The notes: a model not told the origin generated them from the sequence alone. Positions 15,501 through 25,245 are shown, numbered from the stretch's first letter. The stretch is 64,000 bases of DNA from Arion vulgaris (GCA_020796225.1 CM036771.1:29556176-29620175), one strand, 5' to 3'. Program-made: numbers and translations.

Positions 15501-15720
15501 TGTGCGTAATATTGCCGTCCAAAATTACATCGTGAGACCATGACCACAATGAATGATCAACCGCCATCTTGAATTTTTCAAGGACTGGTAATCTATCAAC
15601 ATTTTTAAACTAAATTCTCTGTCCTGAAAGGTAAAACATGTAAATAAGTAATTCTTTAATTATTAGAAACATTACCTGCTGTTCTAGACCAGGACCATTA
15701 TGAGTTGAACCATTAGGCAT
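430..15720 (-). CDS. DDX3: DDX3/PL10/belle-type DEAD-box RNA helicase, N-terminal five exons (gene continues past position 1)
   Basis: Five exons (15720-15676, 10538-10481, 7478-7320, 1944-1779, 555-430) join in phases 0, 1, 1 and 2 with GT donors and AG acceptors, giving 184 codons plus two bases. The protein begins MPNGSTHNGPGLEQQ and continues FAGLDLNGAGRNFDGQQ, then GGGRYVPPHLRGGG, then an RG/RGG-, YDRG- and SDRG-rich tail. The GL-QQFAGLDLN opening and RYVPPHLR (the eIF4E-binding-type segment of DDX3) separate it from vasa/DDX4. In the family this is an ATP-dependent RNA helicase acting in translation initiation, mRNP remodelling and innate signalling in cytoplasm and nucleus. The helicase core lies outside the window. 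The first exon encodes 15 residues, the same length as the start of vertebrate DDX3. An in-frame TGA lies upstream with no intervening ATG, supporting this start. Paralogue status is unknown. Confidence 0.93.
556..1778 (-). other. DDX3 intron 4
   Basis: This 1.2-kb AT-rich intron contains several homopolymer runs, including T8-T10 stretches near 1321-1364. No mobile element is recognisable, which sets it apart from introns 1-3. Confidence 0.75.
1779..1944 (-). CDS. DDX3: DDX3 coding exon 4
   Basis: This 166-base exon (phase 1 in, phase 2 out) encodes repeated arginine/glycine/serine/tyrosine units such as GGYDRGSSYSSDRGG, YNDRGNFSSDRGNYSDRGG and a run of nine glycines. Such RG-rich low-complexity segments in DDX3 are methylated and drive granule condensation. 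The acceptor is TTTCAATCAG and the donor is GTGAGTAAG. Confidence 0.9.
4231..4290. repeat. Perfect 20-bp-stem palindrome related to a dispersed motif
   Basis: Bases 4231-4250 are the exact reverse complement of 4271-4290, with a 20-base spacer that can itself partly pair. The right arm plus the following bases resembles segments near 29260 and 45100, so the hairpin probably formed from two inverted copies of a dispersed repeat end. Confidence 0.75.
6120..6290 (+). repeat. tRNA-like SINE fragment
   Basis: GGGTTCAATCC near 6172 fits a pol III B box. An A-box-like stretch (TTGACTCGGTC) lies about 25 bases before it, followed by a non-tRNA body. The tail and TSD are not clear. It reads as a degenerate tRNA-derived SINE, not a tRNA gene. 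Confidence 0.4.
6375..6650 (-). pseudogene. LINE family F, 3' coding fragment
   Basis: The minus strand reads a degenerate C-terminal LINE segment with GRPLRRWIEDV and an EAEHLAYE stretch. It resembles the minus-strand copy at 19618-19950 and the plus-strand copies at 36375 and 42235. Only the last part of the RT protein is present, as expected for a 5'-truncated insertion. Clade not assigned. Confidence 0.6.
7206..7262. repeat. TA/CA microsatellite
   Basis: Alternating TATA and CACACA dinucleotides in DDX3 intron 3, about 60 bases downstream of the exon 3 donor on the minus strand. Confidence 0.8.
7320..7478 (-). CDS. DDX3: DDX3 coding exon 3
   Basis: This 159-base exon is in phase 1 at both ends. 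It encodes GGGRYVPPHLRGGG, a proline/glycine/asparagine-rich linker, and QDGGRWSG. RYVPPHLR corresponds to the short eIF4E-binding-type motif of DDX3. The donor is a consensus GTGAGT. The acceptor has two AGs three bases apart (GAGCAG); either keeps frame and adds or omits one alanine. The 3-prime end of the exon lies next to an AT/CA microsatellite at 7206-7262. Confidence 0.92.
8690..8866 (+). pseudogene. LINE family A, C-terminal fragment
   Basis: Translation gives a broken version of the LINE A C terminus (RREGLEHLVTTGEI, then REKILDGLTPW), matching the segments at 12100-12276, 36733-37014 and 49640-50035. It ends abruptly where the oppositely oriented RNase H-bearing LINE begins. Confidence 0.65.
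8868..9910 (-). pseudogene. LINE with RNase H domain, 3' part
   Basis: Read on the minus strand from about 9900: a linker (NPLWETTMQELIESIPGIQ), then an RNase H fold with WTHMYT-SA (first acidic position mutated to Asn), KVVIFTDALSAI (a further catalytic Asp), and a C-terminal VTIFRLRTGHNR-like segment with HLLQDCQLLAGLR. RNase H plus this tail is typical of I/Jockey-group LINEs. Frameshifts and stops make it inactive. It lies inside DDX3 intron 2 in the same orientation as the gene. Confidence 0.75.
10481..10538 (-). CDS. DDX3: DDX3 coding exon 2
   Basis: This 58-base exon encodes FAGLDLNGAGRNFDGQQGF plus one base. The acceptor is TTTTTTCCAG and the donor is G|GTAATTC. FAGLDLN is a hallmark of DDX3 N termini and follows directly on exon 1. 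The stretch after it is glycine-rich and not otherwise conserved as far as I can tell. Confidence 0.92.
10765..12276 (+). pseudogene. LINE family A reverse transcriptase, 5' truncated
   Basis: Fragments in shifting frames read through an RT: KSPGPDNITAE, then DYTKAFDNVRHQEL (motif A), GVRQRCVLSPDLFSLY, INNLRYADDTVLIA (catalytic YADD near 11590), KKTEVMISKK, and the thumb and C-terminal segments TEMWFCRRIMRIPWTAKRTN and QRKLINIRKRQSSFFG. Non-LTR retrotransposons use this domain for target-primed reverse transcription. At least six stops or frameshifts inactivate it and no endonuclease domain is present. It ends at the point where other LINE A copies continue, so the 3' tail is lost here. Confidence 0.88.
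12895..13605 (+). pseudogene. LINE family B, 3' end
   Basis: It reads VLGVLLYKSECWKMT, then after a disrupted stretch RRRWRWLGHVCRMPVRTLAR, GKRRPGRPKETWRRTV and GLTWETVGRKA, ending in HEEDIDRTLS. This is the common C-terminal domain of invertebrate endonuclease/RT retrotransposons. The same disrupted junction (near 13140-13300) recurs in the copy at 30265-30778, so it was already present in the copied template. Frameshifted. Confidence 0.8.
13869..14208 (+). mobile_element. LINE family C, short 5'-truncated insertion with TSD
   Basis: The 11-base TSD ACACAATCATT (13858-13868 and 14209-14219) flanks 340 bases that read RYLRRILHLRWYDKTTNREL, QEIMSRRWRWIGH and WKALVADLC, ending CGAAGAAGAAG. It is a typical 5'-truncated LINE copy with a (GAA)n tail. 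Its 3' TSD was then the landing site of the SINE at 14229. Confidence 0.88.
14229..14476 (+). mobile_element. SINE type 1 (248 bp) with TSD
   Basis: A 12-base TSD (ATTGGTGGCAAT at 14217-14228, ATTGGTAGCAAT at 14477-14488) flanks a unit starting CGCCCGAGTGGGTAAGG. The unit carries a core box GTCGTAAGAGGCGACTAAGG and ends GAAGAAGAAG. The same unit is at 31897-32155 on the other strand. No coding capacity. The family name is not known to me. Confidence 0.9.
14648..14875. repeat. Imperfect tandem duplication
   Basis: Two diverged copies, about 121 bases apart, share TGCAAATAAGG, CTATATGG-CAATGGCAAT and GTTGCTGGCA-like blocks. Noncoding. Confidence 0.6.
15676..15720 (-). CDS. DDX3: DDX3 coding exon 1
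   Basis: The start ATG is at 15720-15718 and the exon encodes MPNGSTHNGPGLEQQ. It ends CAG at 15676, followed by a GTAATG donor. The intron falls between codons (phase 0), after the QQ that precedes FAGLDL in DDX3 proteins. The 5' untranslated sequence upstream contains a T8 tract followed by GATAAG, so an untranslated exon joined near 15740 is possible. Confidence 0.9.
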
Positions 15721-16439
15721 ATTACGAAGCCGTGATGAAACTCTTATCAAAAAAAAGGGAAGATGGACCAATTGTGATCACCCAATGTAAAAAGGACTAT
15801 GACAAACCACGTGACGTACCGAAGTATATCGTTGTTGAATATTTTACAAAACGAATAATTTATTCAAATAGCGCACACATAACTAAAATCATCTGAAATA
15901 ATTTTATACATAAACGTTAATTTGCAGTATAATTTGTATAGTTATAAAATTGTGCATCTAATGTTTAGAAACTGACAAATTTTTAAGTAAGGATTACTCC
16001 CTGTCTGTGCATGCAGTTAAATCCTTTGTTAGCAATGAAAGCTGGCATTTTAAGATTATGCCATTTCTCTCTGCTAGACAGAATTGCAGCGTTTAATTGT
16101 TATTTTTCCTTACTATATATATCAATATCTAGATCATATAAACAACATAGTATCAATAATATTTGTAATTGTTGCTCCCATCGTTAAGATCTCAATATGA
16201 TGCGAAAATAAATCGGTCACTTAAAAAAAAAAATTAATAATTACAATACGACTTCGTGGTTTTTTTAAATTATAGGTAGCCGTGGACTATGCATGAGACT
16301 ACAGCTGTCTATAACCGCCAATTCAAATTCTACAATCACGCCTTCCTCCCTCCCTATAATAGTTTCACTAAATGTTAAAGCTTAAGTGTACGATTTTATA
16401 AGTTGTCTCCAGAGAGAGCTGAAGTTGAATATAGTACTT
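15721..16439 (-). promoter_or_regulatory. Region upstream of DDX3 (5' UTR/promoter, boundaries unknown)
   Basis: Sequence upstream of the DDX3 start codon is AT-rich with no repeat I recognise until LINE E at about 16440. It should contain the 5' UTR and promoter. No TATA box or initiator can be assigned with confidence, and an untranslated first exon is possible. Confidence 0.4.
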
Positions 16440-16815
16440 TCCCATAACTTTATCCACTTCTTCTCTTCCACCATTTACTTCTTTATAGAAGTGTTTGGGG
16501 GCGTAGTGATCTTGTGTGTGCTTGTTTTAAGGCACTTTGTAAAATGATATTCATTTTCGTAAGGGTGTTCTTGATGCCGTCGCTCCATCTTTTGCGTGGT
16601 TTTCCCCTTGTCGTGTACTCATTATACTTTTTCTATGTGGCTCTCTGTGGTAGGCGATACCAGGGCATTCTTGCCAGGTGTCCAAATCATTTAATCTGTT
16701 GTTCTTTTATGAACTGCATGAATGGTTTCAAATCCAGTCTTCTTCTGATTTCTTCATTTCTAATTTTGCCTCTTATTGTCACACCTACAGCTCTTCTAAG
16801 ACACCTCATCCTCTG
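16440..16815 (-). pseudogene. LINE family E, C-terminal fragment (left half of an interrupted copy)
   Basis: The minus strand reads QRMRCLRRAVGVTIRGKIRN, FIKEQQIKWFGHLARMPWYR and RGKPRKRWSDGI. This continues the family E segment at 19165-19373. The intervening 2.35 kb is the X cassette. Family E is also found at 31312-31885 and 50541-52057. Confidence 0.8.
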
Positions 16816-17682
16816 TCTCTCTCTCTCTTGCGATCGTTCTTATGTCGTTTTATCATTCTAATGTGATATATAAACAGCCAAACATCAAGAGGCTTCGCCT
16901 CTGCTGGGCTTTCCAGTTTTTCTGCACATTTGGGTGGTCCGCACACCCTCTTGCTTACCGCGACTGCCGTGCCATGCTTTTCTACCCTCCGGTGAACCCA
17001 CCCGTGCATTCCCGTCGGTTCCCATCGTGCTCACATTTGCCTGTGCTGTTCCCGCCTGGGGCTGAACCCGGTCCCCCACCCCTGTGATGGAGGCACGGGT
17101 TTCGCCCCATGTGGTCCACCCATGCATCGTCCACATGCGTGCTCGCTCTGCCCTGGTGCCTTCCTCATCATTTCCGTCAATTCCCACCGTGCTCACATTT
17201 GCCTGGTCTGTCCTCGCCTGGGGCTTAACTAGGGCCCCCACCCCTGCGATGATGGCCCGAGTTTCGCCCCATGTGAGCCCACGTGCAGCTCAGCTTGACA
17301 CCCATCATATTCGGGCTCAAGAGAGAGGGCTTAAGAGAGTGCATGCACTGACTCCGAATTTCGCCCCACGCGGGTATCTTCGATGGATGCACCTCTCATC
17401 CTGTATGTTTATCCTTCCTTCTTTTCCCATCGGTCGGGAGAGACGAGCATTTATAGTCACTCTGGGCATTTGCTCGTCTGTGTTTCGAGCGGATCCCATC
17501 TAGTGTGACTACTTTTGCATCTCTACTTGCACAAAAGTAGCTCTCCCACGACACCTGCCCTCTTAGCCAGACCAGAACCACTGTCTGTTTCCAGGGTCAC
17601 CTCGAGGAGGTGAGGGCAGGGTCTAGATTAGTGCCAGCTCACTAATCCTGGCTCGCCATTGTCCCCATGCGCCTTTGACCCC
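16813..17682 (-). mobile_element. Element X copy i
   Basis: On the minus strand it starts GGGGTCAAAGGCGC at 17682 and ends in a (GA)n tail at 16829-16813, preceded by GAACGATCGCAAG. It shares its 5' ~350 bases with copies at 17690-19164, 20400-28929 and 43171-44846. No RT or other recognised protein. The 5' leader can fold as described in the findings. It lies head-to-tail with copy ii. Confidence 0.7.
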
Positions 17683-17689
17683 GCAGCTC

Positions 17690-19164
17690 TTCTCTCTCTC
17701 TCTCTCTCTCTCGCGATCGTTCTAAGGCCATTTTTAACATTCTATTGTGATATATAAATAGCAAAAACATCAGAACGTAATGTACGTGCACCAACCTTCA
17801 GCACCTATTTGAGCACAGTTGCTTATCCTTCGGTGGGGTGTTCGATTCCAGCCAGCTATTGTGTGCGGTTCGCTCTCCGTTAGCCTTTGATTGTCCCCAG
17901 CCGTAACCCACAAGGCAGTGGGTTGCCATTTTCTTTTAGGGCAGCAACCCTTAGAGAGCCTGCCCTCCCGGGTTTTAAACCGGTCGTTTTAATGAACACC
18001 TTGGTTTGCCGCCCGTTCAGGTTTGTTTGCGGTCTGCTCCGCTAGACTTTGATTGTCCCCAATCAAAACTACAAGGCAACAATAGTTCCTGCGAGCGGAA
18101 ACGCGCACTGGCTTTACCTCTGCTGGGCTTTCCAGTTATTCTGTACATTTGGATGGGACGCACACCCTGCTTGCCGCTGCCGCGCTTGCCGCTGCTGCAC
18201 TTACCGCTGCCGCTCTTGCACTGGTTTTGCCTGTGCTGGGCTTTCCAGTTCTACTCATGTGGGTGGGACGCACACCCTTTTTCCGTGCCGGCCTGCCCCT
18301 CGATTGGGGCTCACTATGACGTTGCCAGCGTGCGTGCTAGCTCTGCCCTGATGCCCTGTCACCTTCGACTTTTTCCGTGCTCACATTTTTCGTGCCTTTC
18401 ATGTCGTGCACACATTTGCCTGGACTGTCACCTTCTGTGACTCAATCTGGTCCCCACCCATTAGATTGGGTCGCGGGTTTCGCTCCATGTGGTGCCACCC
18501 TTGCAACGTCCGTATGCGCGCTCAATCTGCCCTGGTGCCTACCTCATCGTTTCCGTCAATTTTCTCTGGGCTGTCCGACTTCGAAGGGGCAAAATCCGAG
18601 TTTCGCCCCATGATGCCCACGTGCAACTCAACTCGACGCCCAGCATACTCATCGGCTCTAGAGAGGCGGATCAAGAGAGAGCACGCTTGGGCTCCGAATT
18701 TCGCCACACGCGGGTCAACGTCCCTTCGATGATTTTTTATTCGTTTTTGATAGGGCTAGACCTTTGACCTATGTAGACCATCTTGCGGACACGTAGGCGG
18801 AACTCATCACCCGGGATGCTCATCGGCCCAAGAGAAGTGCATCAAGAGAGAGAATTCGCGGGATCCGAGCTCCGCCCCGCAAGGTTCCACATGTTCCACA
18901 TCGTTCTAGCTTTTCCCATCGTCCGGGAGAGGCGATCATTAATAGTCACTCTGGGAGTTCGCTCGTCTGTGTTGCGAGCGGATCCCATCAAGCATGACTA
19001 CCTTTGCATCTCTACTTGCCCCAGAGTATCTCTCCCACGACACCTGCCCTCTTAGCCAGACCGGAACTACCGTCTGTTACCAGGGTCACCACTTGGAGGT
19101 GAGAGCAGGGGATTAGAGCTACCTCCTTAATCCTGGCGCGACGCTTCCTTGCGCCTTTGACCCC
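17690..19164 (-). mobile_element. Element X copy ii
   Basis: This is a longer copy (1.47 kb), 5' end at 19164 (GGGGTCAAAGGCGC) and (GA)n tail at 17712-17690. It contains repeated GC-rich blocks such as CTGCTGGGCTTTCCAG (near 18122 and 18234). About 21 bases of LINE E sequence (GAAGAGCTGC and its neighbours) recur imperfectly at both outer borders of the double X cassette and partly between the copies, consistent with target duplication. Coding function not recognised. Confidence 0.65.
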
Positions 19165-19373
19165 GCAGCTCTTCCAAGAAACCTCGTCTCTGTCGTTATG
19201 ATTTTCCTCCCATTAGCTGCTGTTATTGGACATGTTTGACACTGGTAACATAGTGTTGGCCAGAAAATCGTTCTTATGAGATTTGCTTTAATTTTTAGCG
19301 ATATCTTTATCCACTTCAATCTCTTAATAAATCTTTTTTTCTCGTTATAAATCTCGTTATAAATTTTTTCTCT
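19165..19373 (-). pseudogene. LINE family E fragment (right half of the interrupted copy)
   Basis: The minus strand reads RTIFWPTLCYQCQTCPITA followed by TTETRFLGRAA, matching RAMFNTIFLPTLCYQCQTW in the copy at 50541-52057. It stops at the X 5' border at 19164 and resumes at 16815. Confidence 0.75.
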
Positions 19374-19440
19374 CTTTCTCTCTCGCGATCGTTCTTTTTC
19401 GGCCATGTTGATCATTCTTATTGTCAGTGGCAGCTCGTGG
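19374..19440 (-). mobile_element. 5'-truncated X tail
   Basis: Only the last about 65 bases of the X 3' end (GATCAACATGGCC, GAACGATCGCGAGAGAGA) are present, with the (GA)n tail pointing left. It resembles a severely 5'-truncated retroposed copy. Confidence 0.5.
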
Positions 19441-19617
19441 TCATTTTTTTTTTTTCTTGGTGGGGCCAGACACAATTTTTGAAAAAAATCATGGTTTTAG
19501 GACTATTTACTATTATTTGTCTATTCCGGGAAGTTATTCTCCCTTTCGAGAAAAGAACAAATGCTTTTGTTCTGCAACAGCTTGATATTAAAGAGAGTTG
19601 GCTATTCATCATCGTCA

Positions 19618-19950
19618 TCAAATCGTCATCAATTGTCCTGAGCAGAACTTTGTCACCCCAACAGTAATCCGAAATGTCTCTTTCTCATAGGCCAGTTGTT
19701 CTGCCTCTGCTGGCATCATGTTCAAACCATCAGTTACATCCAGAATCCATCTTCTCCGTGGTCTTCCACCTCTACCTGCTGACATGCCTCCCTCCGTATG
19801 GTCCTCTCCAGCCATGTCTCTCTATATGTTCAAACTATCTCAATTCTCTCTTTCCCATCTGTAGCATCAGCCAGCTTTCTCTGACTCAATTGCTCTCCGT
19901 TCTGTCCATGACTCACGGAGGACTCCTCTGCAACACCCATATTCAAAAAC
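19618..19950 (-). pseudogene. LINE family F, 3' fragment
   Basis: The minus strand reads GRGGRPRRRWILDVTDGLNM, MPAEAEQLAYEKETFR and then a (GAT)n-like tail at 19608-19632. It is a 5'-truncated copy of the same family as at 6375, 36375 and 42235. Confidence 0.75.
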
Positions 19951-20399
19951 ATAGGCTTTTCACTGCCTCATCAAATGTCCATTCGTTACATTCACACGTT
20001 GGCTATTAAAGGACATAAAATCAAAGACAAATAAATATTTCGGCCACATCAAACGATGTGAGTGTCGGGAGAAGAAAAAAATTCAACTTACTTACACGTA
20101 CTTATCCATTCTGCTAGCGTGACTACATACGTGTTGGGTGATTTTGTAATATATAATCTCTATTCGTAAACTTGTCAGGTATGTAAACGAAAGTGAAAGT
20201 ACATTGTCGTAGACAAATATATATTGATGGAATGGGCGATTAACTTAAACTATTCTATGATGATTAGTAACTTATTTGTATTATTTTCTATAATTTTATA
20301 CTTTAAAAAAGTATATAATTCGTGATTAAATCGATATTTTAAAGGACTATTTAATCAAGAAATGAGTTGACGCGTAAGAATACCATTAGCTGCATTAGC
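19951..20399. other. Unannotated AT-rich stretch
   Basis: I see no gene or classified repeat here. A short tandem of ATTAGCTACTAC sits at 20385-20425, near the poorly defined left edge of X copy iii. Confidence 0.4.
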
Positions 20400-20503
20400 T
20401 ACTACATTAGCTACTACATTAGATTGTACATTAGCTTTGATTGTCCCCATTCAAACTACAAGGTGGTAGTAGTTCCATGCGAGCGGAAAGGTGCACTGGA
20501 TTC

Positions 20504-20754
20504 TTCTTCGAACGCTCCATATCTACCACTTGTAAACAACTCTGTGGGATTTGTATGTGATCCGAGCCCAAGAGCGGTTGTACATTGTGCCAGTTATGCG
20601 CCTACAAGTAGACCAGTACATCCGATTTCTGCGTTGCTTTTTATTTACTAGGGTAGCTTCCTAGGGCCTACATCAGTCGCCTCTTGCGACATGCATTGTA
20701 GGTCACAGTGGTACTATTCTTTGCTTCCTTTGCGGACCCGGCACCACACGGGCG
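20504..20754 (-). mobile_element. SINE type 2 with TSD, inside X
   Basis: The 11-base TSD GCACTGGATTC (20493-20503, 20755-20765) flanks 251 bases. On the minus strand the unit starts CGCCCGTGTGGTGCCGGG and ends CGTTCGAAGAAGAA, with the core box GTCGCAAGAGGCGACTGATG. It shares head and core with SINE type 1 but has a different 3' body. Confidence 0.9.
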
Positions 20755-21239
20755 GCACTGGATTCAAGCCTTTGCTGGGTTTTCCAGTTTTTCTGCACAT
20801 TTGGGTGGTCTGCTCACCACTACGCTTGTCGCGCCTCTTCGTCGCTCCACCGTCAGCGCCGTGCATCATCCGCATGCATGCTCGCTCTGCCCTGGTGCCT
20901 GTCCACCATGTCCATCAGTTCTCACGGTGCTCACATTTACCATGTCTCTAGACCAGTGTTTCCCAACCTTTTTGTACCATGCTCCACCAAAGCCTTTCAA
21001 AAATTCGTATGCCGCCCCCTCCCTTCCTATGTAACATATACACAAAATTTTATTTTCTAAAAATTGAATTCTTCACTGAAGAAACTTAAATGATAGGTTT
21101 TAGGAAGAAATCACTAGGAAATTGTTTAGGAAAAACAGTAAGTAAATTTTCAAAACATATAATGGAGAACAGAAATTCAAGTACGATATCATTTTAATGA
21201 TATATTTTTCTATATTATTTTAATTATTAGTAACTATTT

Positions 21240-21480
21240 ATTACTTACACTTAGTGAGATCCTTGCGATTGATAGAGGCTGCAAAGAGATTTTATGTTGG
21301 GTTCCAATATAGTTAGCTTCAGTGTCAAGTCTCGCATTGTGTTATATTCAACCAATTTCTTTTTTTAGTGGCAAATCAGTTATGGCACTAAATCCACATT
21401 CAGCTAAATATGAAGATAGAAATGGTAATAAGTTTTCATGCACATTTGGTTGAATTTGTATATTTGATTTCTGTTTTCTC
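21240..21480 (-). pseudogene. hAT transposase C-terminal piece, copy 1
   Basis: The minus strand encodes a degenerate NVHENLLPFLSSYL-type segment and an EYNTMRDLTLKLTIL-type segment, equivalent to the clearer copy at 57196-57426. In ZBED5-like hAT proteins this is the C-terminal dimerisation region. The Helitron separates it from the rest of the transposase at 26184-27330. Confidence 0.7.
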
Positions 21481-21661
21481 ACAAAGCCATGCCGTCGCTT
21501 CTTTTATATTAAACTAGCTGTACCCTGCGCGCTTGCTAGCCTTCAACAGAAAATGAATTTAAAGGAAACTTGATATAACAATATGTAGTAATTATTTGTT
21601 TTATCATTGTCCTTTTGTTCATTTTCTTGGAGAAAAAAAACTTACAATTTAATGTTTCTTT

Positions 21662-24530
21662 TCAATTCTGTTTATTGAAGTGCTTTTGGATATACAATAT
21701 TTTTGTTTTTCCATCTGGTGCATACACGAATAAATCAGAATGTTTTCCGACGCGTGAACAGGCCACATATAGCTGTCCATGTGAAAAGCAAGGATTTTCC
21801 AAATGTAGTCCACACACTTGTAGTGATTGTCCTTGTGATTTGTTGATGGTCATTGCAAAGGCGAGTCGCACCGGAAACTGCAAGCGTTTGAATTCGAATG
21901 GCATTTCTGTTGGAATCATTGGGATGCGTGGCAATAGTATATCTTCTCCTTGAAATTTTCCATTTAAAATTGTACCTTCGATGATATTGTTCATCATATT
22001 TTTCACTAAAAGTCTAGTACCGTTGCAAAGTCGTGGTGGATTAATGTTTCTGAGAAGAATGATAGGCACGCCAATTTTCAATGTTAAAACATATGGTGGC
22101 ATGCCTGGCAAATCAAGTGAATTCAAGAATTCAGTTGGATAATTGACAACTTCGTCTTGATTCATTACAGTATCGATGGACTTATACGTTGTCACTTCGC
22201 CTGGTATTTTGTTTTGAATGCTCAAATTCATGTCATATACATCCTTGTTTTTGCTGCTAATATTGCACGTGCACTGAGCCACTGATGATTTTTGTAATTA
22301 TGTGCAATATTTGGGAAAACTTTATGAATCAATTCGTCTGTGGTCGCTATGATGTTACAGAAGTTTGTTGGCAATGTGATACATCGTGTGGAATCATCGA
22401 TTGGCATTTTCCCATTCCCAATATCCAACAATTGTTTTGCGAAACGTTTAGAGGTTTCATCATGTTGTAGTTGTATACGCATATTGGTCTTCAAGTCAAT
22501 TTCTGTATGTGTCGCCATAAAACTGATGATTTCAGGCATGCATTAAGTTCATCAGCGGGTGTTGATCTTGGTATAACTGGTAGAGTTTGCCGGAAATCGC
22601 CAGACAATAAAATGAGTGCGCCACCGAAGAGCTGGTCATTTCCTCTCAAATCTTTCAGTGTACGATGAAGCGCTTCTAATGCTTTTTATGCGCCATAGTA
22701 CATTCATCCCATATAATGAGTTGACATAATTGGAGTACTTTACCCATTGCAGAATGTTTGTTGATATTGCATGTTGGTGTCTCAGTGATTTGCATATTCA
22801 ATGGCAATTTCAGCGCTGAATGCGCTGTTCGGCCACCATCTAAAAGAGTTGCTGCAATTCCAGAAGATGCGATTGCCAGTGCAATATTATTTCGTGATCG
22901 TATGGTTGCCAAAATAAGTGAAATGAGAAAAGTTTTGCCTGTGCCTCCGGGCGCATCTATGAAATACAATCCACCGTTTTGACTTGTAATTGCATGCATA
23001 ATTCTTTCATATGCTATGCGTTGTTCCGGAATCAATTTTGGAAGATTCGTTTGAACAAATGTACTCAATTCGTTGATATCAAAGTGTGTTTCTCGTTCCA
23101 ACTCACAATCGAAAAGGTTGTTTGCAGATCGTTCTGGCGCATCCATTCCCAATTGCACCAGTGCTTTATTAGTGATTGCCAAACATATGTCCTCAATTGA
23201 AACCAATGCCTCATTATATACGTTTGGTGTGAATTGAATGTCAGGATTTTGATTCGTCGCACGCAAGCGATGTAGGATGTCTTCACTCATGTAGTCTTTG
23301 TATTTTTCCCAAAGTTCTTTTGGATTGGATGGGAAGCACGTTGTTAATATTACTGCAAATAGTGTGCGTATTTGCTGTGGTCGTGCAGTATTGGATGCAT
23401 CAGCGAGTGAAGTGTCCCAATGTGCATCGTTTTCAAGAAGATTTAATTCTTGGCAAGCTTCACGATAAGTAGAACATACGTGACCGTTAACTGTTCTCAA
23501 TTCTTGGAAGGATGTTGGTCCACGTTTGTTGATTAACAGTAATCGCAAGTAAAAGCATTCTGCATTGTTTGGATGAACAGTGTACAAACGACCTAACGCA
23601 TTGGTCGAATATAAATTGGAATGTCCTTCAACTACTTTACCTTGTTTGCCACGTTGAAACTTTTTCGCTGCTGCATTCCATGTGTAGTATGTTGGCAGTT
23701 CAGAGTAAAGTAGCGTCTTTGCAAATATATCATCTCTACACAATGAGAAAAATGCAGTTAACGTTGTTGGCGATGGTGACAATGCTCGTGCATGTGCATT
23801 ATCTGTTGAGAAGTACACGCGCTGTCCATTTTCAAGGTGCACTGCCAAATGAACAACTGTTGGATGTCGTTCATGAATTGGAAATGATAAAATGCGCCAT
23901 ACTGCTTCATTGCTACTAATGTAACGTCCCAGTTGATAATTGCTCGATTTCATCGATGGATGCAGTTATATTTGCCACTCCAAAAACTGCCATATTGCTT
24001 CCTTTGTTGACATATTTGCAAATGTACTTGATCGATTTCACCGAATTGCAATACTCGATCGAATGTACTTATATAAAGTATATATAATATTGAATAAACA
24101 AATGATGAACAACGAATGTCAGGATTTTGATTAAAACTGTAGCAATACATGCATAATCTATCCATTTTTCCAATAACCACATTTGGATGAAAACTAATCA
24201 TAATTAGTATTGTAATGGAATGCACCTAGATTTAAATCAGCGTGCAGTGTTCGTCTGGATAGAGTAGTGCGTATCCGAACGGTTTGCAGACTTGCTTCCC
24301 GTTGCTCGATTGTTTCAGCTGAACGGACTTGAGCAGTGCGTACTCGATTGGTTCCTAGTCTTGCTTCACGTTGCTCGTCTGTTTCAGGACGAACGGGCTT
24401 CAGCAGTGCGTACTCGAACAGTTTGCAGTCTTGCTTTCTGTTGCTCATCTGTTTCTGAAGCTAGTAATGCCTTTCTTTTTCGTGCTCTAGGTGTAGATGG
24501 GCCAATAGCTTTTCGTTTGGGAGGCATAAT
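21662..24530 (-). pseudogene. Helitron RepHel protein, Rep core deleted
   Basis: In order on the minus strand: an N-terminal MPPKRKAIGPSTPRARKRK start with repeated EQREARL-T-RVRTAQ units (24530-24194); then a few residues of the Rep C terminus (YICKYVNKG-like, near 24010); then the linker (RYISSNEAVWRILSFPIHER); then a PIF1-type SF1B helicase with Walker A GGTGKTF (near 22950), Walker B IIWDECTM, GDFRQTLPVI (near 22590) and a C-terminal TINKSQGQ and YVACSRVG (21700-21790). Helitron Rep cleaves and joins DNA and the helicase unwinds it for rolling-circle transposition. The catalytic HUH and tyrosine motifs are absent, and at least two frameshifts break the helicase, so it is inactive. Confidence 0.92.
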
Positions 24531-25245
24531 TGCAAATGTGTGGAAAATTCGTGAAGAGCGTGTGGAAATAACTGCATCTTGTTCGTCTTCACACATGGAA
24601 TTAAATATCACTGTTGATGTTTCGCTGGAATAAATAAAAAAATTAGCATTTGATTAAATTATATTAGGAAATGCATAGAAACTGCGAGTAAAATGTTTTG
24701 AAAAATCAGGAAAACTGTATGAATCATTTGTCGAAACTACTCACGCAACCTATTGCGAAATGGTTGTACTAATTTAGAATTGCACGCCGCTATAGCGGTC
24801 AATGGTATGGATTGATTTACAAAATATTAAATGGTCACCCGTTTCTGTCATGTAATCTAATATTGGGTAATATTCAGGCATAATAATTGCAAATGTGTGG
24901 AAAATTCGTGAAGAGCGTGTTGAAATAACTGCAGCTTGTTTGTCTTCACACACGGAATCAAATATCACTGTTGATGTTTCGCTGGAATAAATAAAAAAAT
25001 TAGCATTTGATTAAATTCTATTAGGAAATGCATAGAAACTTGCGTAAATGTTTTGAAAAATTGTTGTAAACTGTATGAATCATTTGTCGAAACTACTCAC
25101 GCGCCACCTATTGCGAAATGGTTGTACTAATTTAGAATTGCACGCCGCATAGCGGTCAATGGTATGGATTGATTTACAAAATAATAAATGGTAACCCCGT
25201 TTCTGTCGTGTAATCTAATATTGGGTAATATTCATACATATAACG
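24528..25245. repeat. Tandem duplication of about 360 bp inside the Helitron
   Basis: The stretch 24528-24886 is repeated at 24889-25245 with few differences (shared GTGTGGAAAATTCGTGAAGA, CACTGTTGATGTTTCGCTGG and GGTATGGATTGATTTACAAA). It covers the region upstream of the RepHel start codon. Confidence 0.85.

Larger units (their letters stand above)
10539..15675 (-). other. DDX3 intron 1
   Basis: This 5.1-kb first intron contains three different plus-strand LINE fragments (10765-12276, 12895-13605, 13869-14208), a SINE (14229-14476) and a local duplication (14648-14875). All recognised LINE pieces are antisense to the gene. The stretches 12277-12894 and 14880-15670 show nothing I can identify. 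Confidence 0.85.

Noticed and set aside
16514..16866. Plus-strand ORFs at 16.5-16.9 kb
   Set aside because: Shadows of the minus-strand LINE E fragment.
17084..18767. Several GC-rich plus-strand ORFs (60-144 residues)
   Set aside because: Overlapping frames in element X that are not conserved between its copies.
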